A stretch of DNA of 64,000 bases from SVFI01 sp964519385 (lineage in GTDB: Bacteria > Bacillota > Clostridia > Lachnospirales > Lachnospiraceae). Position numbers and translations under genes: made by a program. Positions 59,716 through 64,000 of this stretch are shown here, one piece after another. Below the pieces are notes generated by a model, which was not told where the DNA came from, searched no databases, and saw nothing but the letters and a program-made list of their open reading frames with translations. The first letter of the stretch is position 1. The number at the start of each line of letters is the position of its first letter. The stretch lies in NCBI GenBank assembly GCA_964519385.1, contig CAZFLR010000005.1, forward strand, positions 42,545 through 106,544, read 5' to 3'.

Positions 59716-60603
59716 ATGCAGGAAAAAGGTAGGATTATAAAAGGTATTGCCGGTTTTTACTATGTGCAGACCCTGCAGGGAGAGGTATATGAGTGCAAGG
59801 CAAAGGGAAGCCTGCGCAATGACAAAATGAAACCTCTGGTAGGTGACTACGTGCAGTTTGCAATAGTGGACAGGGAAAACCTGAAGGGCAATATTGAAAC
59901 GATTGAAGAAAGAAAAAATGAACTGATCCGCCCGGCGGTTGCCAACATCGATCAGGCACTGGTAATTTTTGCCGGAACCCATCCACAGCCGAATTTTCAT
60001 CTGCTGGATACCTTTCTGGCGCGGATGGAGCTTATGGGGATTCCAAGTCTGATTTGCTTTAACAAAGCAGATTTGGATGAGGATCGGAGCATATACGGAG
60101 AAATAGAAGAAATATATCGGGCAAGCGGATATCCGATGATATATACAAGTGCGAAAGAGCATCAGGGGGTAGATGAATTATTGCAGCTCTTGAAGCACAA
60201 GTGTACGACAGTGGCAGGACCAAGCGGTGTCGGCAAGTCATCTCTTATCAATCTTCTCCAGTCGAATGTGCAGATGGAGACGAGTGACATAAGCCGGAAA
60301 ACAGAGCGTGGCCGTCATACGACAAGACACAGTGAGTTAATCGCACTCGATGAAGATTCTTTTATTATGGATACACCGGGATTTACCTCCCTGAGAATGG
60401 ATGAGTATGAGAAGGAAGATATTTCCGCAGGATTTCGTGAAATCTATGAGCAGGAAGGAAACTGTCGGTTTGCCGGCTGCTCGCATATACATGAACCCGG
60501 CTGCGGTGTAAAGGAGGCTATTTGTCAGGGGAAAATAAGCAGACAACGTTATGACAGCTATGTAATGATGTATGAAGAATGTAAAGAGAAGAGGAGATAC
60601 TGA
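59716..60603 (+). CDS. rsgA: Small ribosomal subunit GTPase RsgA
   Basis: 295 residues with an N-terminal OB fold, a circularly permuted GTPase (FNKAD before GPSGVGKSSLIN and DTPGF) and a C-terminal zinc knuckle CRFAGCSHIHEPGCGV. Assists late 30S maturation. Starts 2 bases after prkC and ends 2 bases before rpe. Confidence 0.96.
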   Translation: MQEKGRIIKGIAGFYYVQTLQGEVYECKAKGSLRNDKMKPLVGDYVQFAIVDRENLKGNIETIEERKNELIRPAVANIDQALVIFAGTHPQPNFHLLDTFLARMELMGIPSLICFNKADLDEDRSIYGEIEEIYRASGYPMIYTSAKEHQGVDELLQLLKHKCTTVAGPSGVGKSSLINLLQSNVQMETSDISRKTERGRHTTRHSELIALDEDSFIMDTPGFTSLRMDEYEKEDISAGFREIYEQEGNCRFAGCSHIHEPGCGVKEAICQGKISRQRYDSYVMMYEECKEKRRY

Positions 60604-60605
60604 CA

Positions 60606-61277
60606 ATGATGATGTTAGCCCCGTCGATTTTAGCGGCAGATTTTGCAAAATTAGGTGCACAGATTGTACAGCTTGATAAGGCCGGTGCACAATATATTCA
60701 TATAGATGTGATGGATGGCGTGTTTGTGCCGTCAATTTCCTTCGGATTTCCGATTATCCGTTCCATCCGCAAGCTGACGGACCGTTTTTTTGATGTTCAT
60801 CTTATGATTACGGAGCCGGAACGCTATATTGAAGAATTCGCAGAAGCCGGAGCGGACAGCATTACCGTTCATGTAGAGGCGTGCAAATGTATGATAGAGA
60901 CGATTGAGCATATCAAGAGTCTGGGACTTAAGGCAGGAATCTCGCTTCATCCGCAGACACCGGTATCGGCGATTATGCCATATCTGGACAAGGTGGACAA
61001 GGTGCTTGTCATGACCGTAAACACAGGCTTTGGCGGGCAAAAATACATCGAAGGCTGCACCCAGAAAATTGTGGCGATTCGCAAGGCAGTTCAGGAACGG
61101 GGACTGAAGGTCGATGTAGAGGTTGACGGCGGAGTCAACAAAGAAAATGCAGAAAAGATTATTGAGGCGGGAGCGAATATCCTGGTTTCAGGTTCCTCCG
61201 TATTTAATGGAGAACTTATGGAAAATGTAGAGTATTTTCTTGATGTGCTGAAAAAGCATGAAGGAAGATTTGATTAA
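60606..61277 (+). CDS. rpe: Ribulose-phosphate 3-epimerase
   Basis: 223 residues. TIM barrel with LAPSILAADF, YIHIDVMDGVF (about 34-44), VHLMI, VNTGFGGQKYI and VDGGVN. It interconverts ribulose 5-phosphate and xylulose 5-phosphate. Three successive Met codons (60606-60614) leave the exact start open; GAGGAGATACTGACA upstream fits any. Last gene of the operon. Confidence 0.96.
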   Translation: MMMLAPSILAADFAKLGAQIVQLDKAGAQYIHIDVMDGVFVPSISFGFPIIRSIRKLTDRFFDVHLMITEPERYIEEFAEAGADSITVHVEACKCMIETIEHIKSLGLKAGISLHPQTPVSAIMPYLDKVDKVLVMTVNTGFGGQKYIEGCTQKIVAIRKAVQERGLKVDVEVDGGVNKENAEKIIEAGANILVSGSSVFNGELMENVEYFLDVLKKHEGRFD

Positions 61278-61323
61278 AAAGCCGAAAAGGGCAACGTAAA
61301 AAAACATCAGACGTGCATAACCA

Positions 61324-61366
61324 AAGCGTGCGATCTAAAGAAATATTAGATTGCACGCTTTTTTTG
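61324..61366 (+). terminator. rpe operon terminator
   Basis: 16-base stem AAAGCGTGCGATCTAA / TTAGATTGCACGCTTT with one G-T pair, loop GAAATA-like, followed by TTTTTT. Confidence 0.93.
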
Positions 61367-61447
61367 CGGTGAGCAGAGTTCCAATTACGTCAAAAATTGA
61401 AAAATGACTAAGTTGAAGATGAAATGAGGTAGTTAATTTCGCTCCGC

Positions 61448-61897
61448 TTATTTATGTAGGTTGTTATAGAAAGAAACTGCCTGTTGAAGCTCGTCAGCGT
61501 CCGGATGATTTTTAGCAATTCCTCCGATGAGCTTGAACGGTCCGAAGGTGTCAAAACCAAGGCATCCGTATTCATCGAGGATGTTGGCATCCGTACCTGA
61601 TAATGCTTCACGGATTGCGTCGGTGTATCCGTTTTTAACAGCACCGCAGGTGTAGATGAAGAATATGTCTTTTCCGGACGGAGTATTGTTTTTGGCAAAG
61701 CTTAAGACTCTTTTTTCAAATTTTGAATAATAGATTCCGGATGCGAAACCGATCATGTCATACTCTTCAAGATTGGCGGAAGCTGTTTCGGTAACGTCAA
61801 AAAGAGTAATCTCATCAGCAGATGCCTGACAGATTGCGTCCAGTAGCTGTTTGGTGTTTTCATGATGTCTGGAATAGTAAATAATAGCTGTCTTCAT
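61448..61897 (-). CDS. Flavodoxin-like protein
   Basis: 149 residues; ATG at 61897 after AAGGAG. KTAIIYYSRHHENTKQLLDAI at the start is the phosphate-loop region (here SRHHENTK rather than the usual TGNT), FASGIYYSKFEK is the second loop and YTCGAVKNG the third. Probably an FMN electron carrier or flavodoxin-domain enzyme. Divergent from the HxlR remnant, whose family often controls such redox genes. Confidence 0.87.
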   Translation of the reverse strand: MKTAIIYYSRHHENTKQLLDAICQASADEITLFDVTETASANLEEYDMIGFASGIYYSKFEKRVLSFAKNNTPSGKDIFFIYTCGAVKNGYTDAIREALSGTDANILDEYGCLGFDTFGPFKLIGGIAKNHPDADELQQAVSFYNNLHK

Positions 61898-62053
61898 AAA
61901 AAATCTCCTTGAATTGTAATAGTACATTAAATATACTGTGTATAAGAAAAATGAGCAAGTACGCAGAAGTAAAATACATAGTATGTTTTGAAATACCGGA
62001 GGATATATGGATGAAGAAAGAAACTACGCCGGAGGAATATCTGGAAAAAAATC

Positions 62054-62316
62054 ATGACAGAACCGATAAAAGAGGATTGCCCGGTTCACAGGACGCTTGA
62101 ACTGCTCAGCGGAAAATGGCGCACGCACATTATTTATGAGCTGTGCAAACATTCCACAATGCGCTTTAGAGAGCTTAAGAAAGCTTAGGTATCATTCACC
62201 GTGAACAGTTTAATGAAATACCGCCGCATGTGGAATATTCTTTGACAGAGAAAGGAAAAGCACTTTTGCCTGTATTTTTTGAAATATCTAAATGGGGCGA
62301 AGAAAATTTGGAATGA
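62054..62316 (+). pseudogene. HxlR-family regulator with internal deletion
   Basis: N-terminal part CPVHRTLELLSGKWRTHIIYEL and TMRFRELKK is HxlR-like, then stop TAG occurs at about 62187. The C-terminal part continues in another frame as LGIIHREQF, PPHVEYSLTEKGKALLPVFFEISKWGEENL. Roughly 20 codons, covering the recognition-helix region between RELKKA and GIIHR, are missing with a frameshift. The regulator is therefore inactive. Confidence 0.85.
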
Positions 62317-62401
62317 TTGTTTAAAATGCATCCTCAGAATTGCATTTAAAACAATAGTTGTTTGAAGTACAAGAAAAATAATTGCACTTTAAACAACTAT
62401 G
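62316..62401. repeat. Nested inverted and direct repeats
   Basis: ATTGTTTAAAATGCA and TTGCATTTAAAACAAT form an arm pair; TTGCATTTAAAACAA and TTGCACTTTAAACAA are near-direct repeats; ATAGTTGTTT and AAACAACTAT form a second arm pair. The whole block follows the broken HxlR gene. Confidence 0.6.
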
Positions 62402-62452
62402 AAAAGAATAGGGGGAAAACGAGAAAATAACCAAGAAATTATGCTCAAATAA

Positions 62453-62481
62453 TTGTAATTCGAAATGAATTTTGCTATAAT
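62453..62481 (+). promoter_or_regulatory. Promoter of the GLUG-protein gene
   Basis: TTGTAA (62453-62458), 17 bases, TATAAT (62476-62481), followed by AAGAGG before the ATG at 62524. Confidence 0.7.
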
Positions 62482-62523
62482 TTCTCTCAAAAAGTGAAAG
62501 TGGTAAGGAAAAGAGGTTTTTAA

Positions 62524-64000
62524 ATGAGAAAACACATCGGAGATGGATCAAAAAGACGCGGCGCAAAGAAGACCATGGCAGTCGTGCTCTGCGCATGTAT
62601 GATCGGAACTCACGAAGCCGGAGGAGGTTTCGCAGGAACTGACAACGGCGGAAGGATATGATGCGGAAGGGTTCTGTACAGGGTATATTTGGGAGAATGG
62701 AAAACTTGTACTAAATAGCGAAGGAGGAAACCGGTGTTCCCATGGAGATGCCTGTAAGGGGTATCAGAAGGCGGCTTTGGAAACTCTGGCTTATGATTTC
62801 AATGGTGACGGAAAGACAGACGAGAACGATAAAGCCTATAAAATCACCAACGCAGGACAGCTCTACTGGTTCGCTGCATATGTAAATGAGGGCGGTGAAA
62901 ACCTTAATGCAAATGCATATCTGGCAAATGACATTACGGTAAATGCGAATTTGCTGAGCCGTATTCAGGAAAACGAGACAACCGGAGAGATTACGAATGA
63001 CGGAGATTTTCGGAACTGGGTGCCTATTGGAAATTTTGATACTAACTTTAGCTTGCAATATGCAGGTGTGTTTGATGGAAATAATCACGCTGTAAAAGGA
63101 ATATACATAAATGAAACGAGCAAGTGTTATCAGGGAACGTTTGGTAGTTCATCTGGAACGATAAAAAAACTTATAGTGGAAGATAGCATAGTTATAGATG
63201 ACTATTGCGTTGGAGGTATTGTCTCTGGAAATAAAGGAAACATACTGAATTGCACCTTTCAGGGCATAGTATATTCAGTTCATAAACTGGAATCACATAG
63301 TGATATAAGTGAAGCTGGCGGGATTTGTGGTGCAAATGCTGCGAATTCAAGAGTTGTTGGTTGTGTAAATGAAGGTAAAGTAATAGGATATTGTCAGAGA
63401 ATCGGTGGGATTTGTGGTGGTAATATCAATGAAATAAGTGAGTGTGAGAATAAAGGGGAAATTATCAATTATTGCACTGGAGATACTGAAGACTATTACA
63501 AAGGTGCTACGGGAGGAATCGTAGGATATAATGGTGACACAAAGAATTATAGGGGAACGATAGTAAAGAGCTATAATTATGGGAAAATTGTTGGAGAAAA
63601 AAAGGGTGATAGTGTTAATTCTGTTAACACCGGTGGAATAGTCGGGGTAAATAAGGGGGGAAGATAAGTGAATGCATTAATTTTGGAGAAGTGAATGGGT
63701 ATTGTGGCGAAGGCGGTATTTGTAGTTCAAACATGAAAGGTGTTCAAAACAATGGTGAAATTGTGAATTGTGGAGATGTGTGCATAAGCGGCGCGGAATA
63801 TGGGATATGCTATACTAATGAAGATATGTGCAGCATAGGATACTGTTATACTATGGCTTCAAAAGCTAATCACTATGATTATTCAGAGAGTGCTTTCAAT
63901 AATATTTTTTACCTCTCCGAAACCGGCGAAACGGACACACACGACGGCACCACTGCCATGACCGCCGCCGATTTCGCTTCCGGTAAGGTAGCTTACCTGC
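62524..64000 (+). pseudogene. Frameshifted GLUG-repeat surface protein (runs off the window)
   Basis: The first frame gives MRKHIGDGSKRRGAKKTMAV then VLCACMIG, the beginning of a signal peptide, but stops at 62661. A second frame carries on as EEVSQELTTAEGYDAEGFCTGYIWENG, in pieces EEVSQELTTAEGYD and EGFCTGYIW, and through about 300 residues including TNAGQLYWFAAYVNEGG and repeats of the GGI(C/V)G type (GGICGANAAN, GGICGGN, GGIVGYN, GGIVGVN), typical of GLUG-motif cell-surface proteins. A third frame continues after 63660 with ISECINFGEVNGYCGEGGIC and TTAMTAADFASGKVAYL. At least two frame breaks are present, one at the G6 tract 63655-63660. Confidence 0.82.

Overview
The window looks like a chromosomal segment of a low-to-mid G+C Gram-positive anaerobe, most likely a gut Lachnospiraceae (Clostridia, in the broad Roseburia/Agathobacter/Eubacterium neighbourhood). 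The reasons are strong AGGAGG ribosome sites, TTGACA/TATAAT promoters, ferredoxin-dependent 2-keto acid oxidation, a SCIFF peptide with its radical SAM maturase, HemZ, a fused SecDF, CIRCE-controlled groESL, a PrkC/Stp pair and a meso-DAP-type MurE. The genus is an inference; there is no rRNA or tRNA gene to anchor it.

Layout. 1-3 kb: small orphan gene, then a PHP phosphoesterase and an ABC-F ATPase on the minus strand. 3-11.4 kb: an aromatic 2-keto acid/acyl-CoA cluster (adenylate-forming ligase, IorA, IorB, PaaK, double-ACT protein, amidohydrolase) followed by a sodium:solute symporter with its own promoter and a large inverted repeat. 11.4-14.7 kb: two GGDEF proteins (one with a degenerate active site), a YjfB-like motility protein and a Cof-type HAD phosphatase. 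14.9-17 kb: groES-groEL under CIRCE. 17-20 kb: PadR regulator plus membrane partner behind a palindromic operator, an XRE regulator and an unrecognised protein. 20-29.2 kb: rel, metallo-beta-lactamase fold hydrolase, hemZ, hisS, aspS, phosphopantetheinyl transferase, tcdA.

29.64-38.89 kb is a 9.2-kb integrated element, a decayed temperate phage. A large serine recombinase sits beside attL. The element splits an N-acetylmuramoyl-L-alanine amidase gene exactly at its zinc-binding HGG codons, and both attachment sites can be read, so the crossover site and the near-palindromic attP can be reconstructed. The lysogeny half (recombinase, BRO/DinD-like protein, EVE-like membrane protein, ImmA, CI-like and Cro-like regulators with three matching operators) is intact, whereas the structural half has collapsed through at least three internal deletions into fragments of minor head protein, capsid, connector and XhlA. 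The head-protein fragment keeps a complete C-terminal HEIGH metallopeptidase domain, with a small overlapping gene just after it.

38.9-48.1 kb: the amidase 5' piece, a TIGR04086 membrane protein, the SCIFF ranthipeptide precursor and its maturase, fused secDF, a hybrid histidine kinase with HPt, a second amidase (amidase_2 fold) and recJ. 48.3-61.3 kb: a long co-directional run of housekeeping genes, murE-priA-def-fmt-yugP-rsmB-rlmN and stp-prkC-rsgA-rpe, many with start/stop overlaps. 61.4-64 kb is a degenerate tail: flavodoxin, a broken HxlR regulator, an inverted-repeat-rich spacer and a frameshifted GLUG-repeat surface protein that runs off the end.

The items most worth a second look are the phage-split amidase (a possible excision-controlled gene switch), the MuF-type metallopeptidase with its candidate partner, the EVE-like membrane protein in the lysogeny region, and a long imperfect stem-loop downstream of the Cro-like gene.
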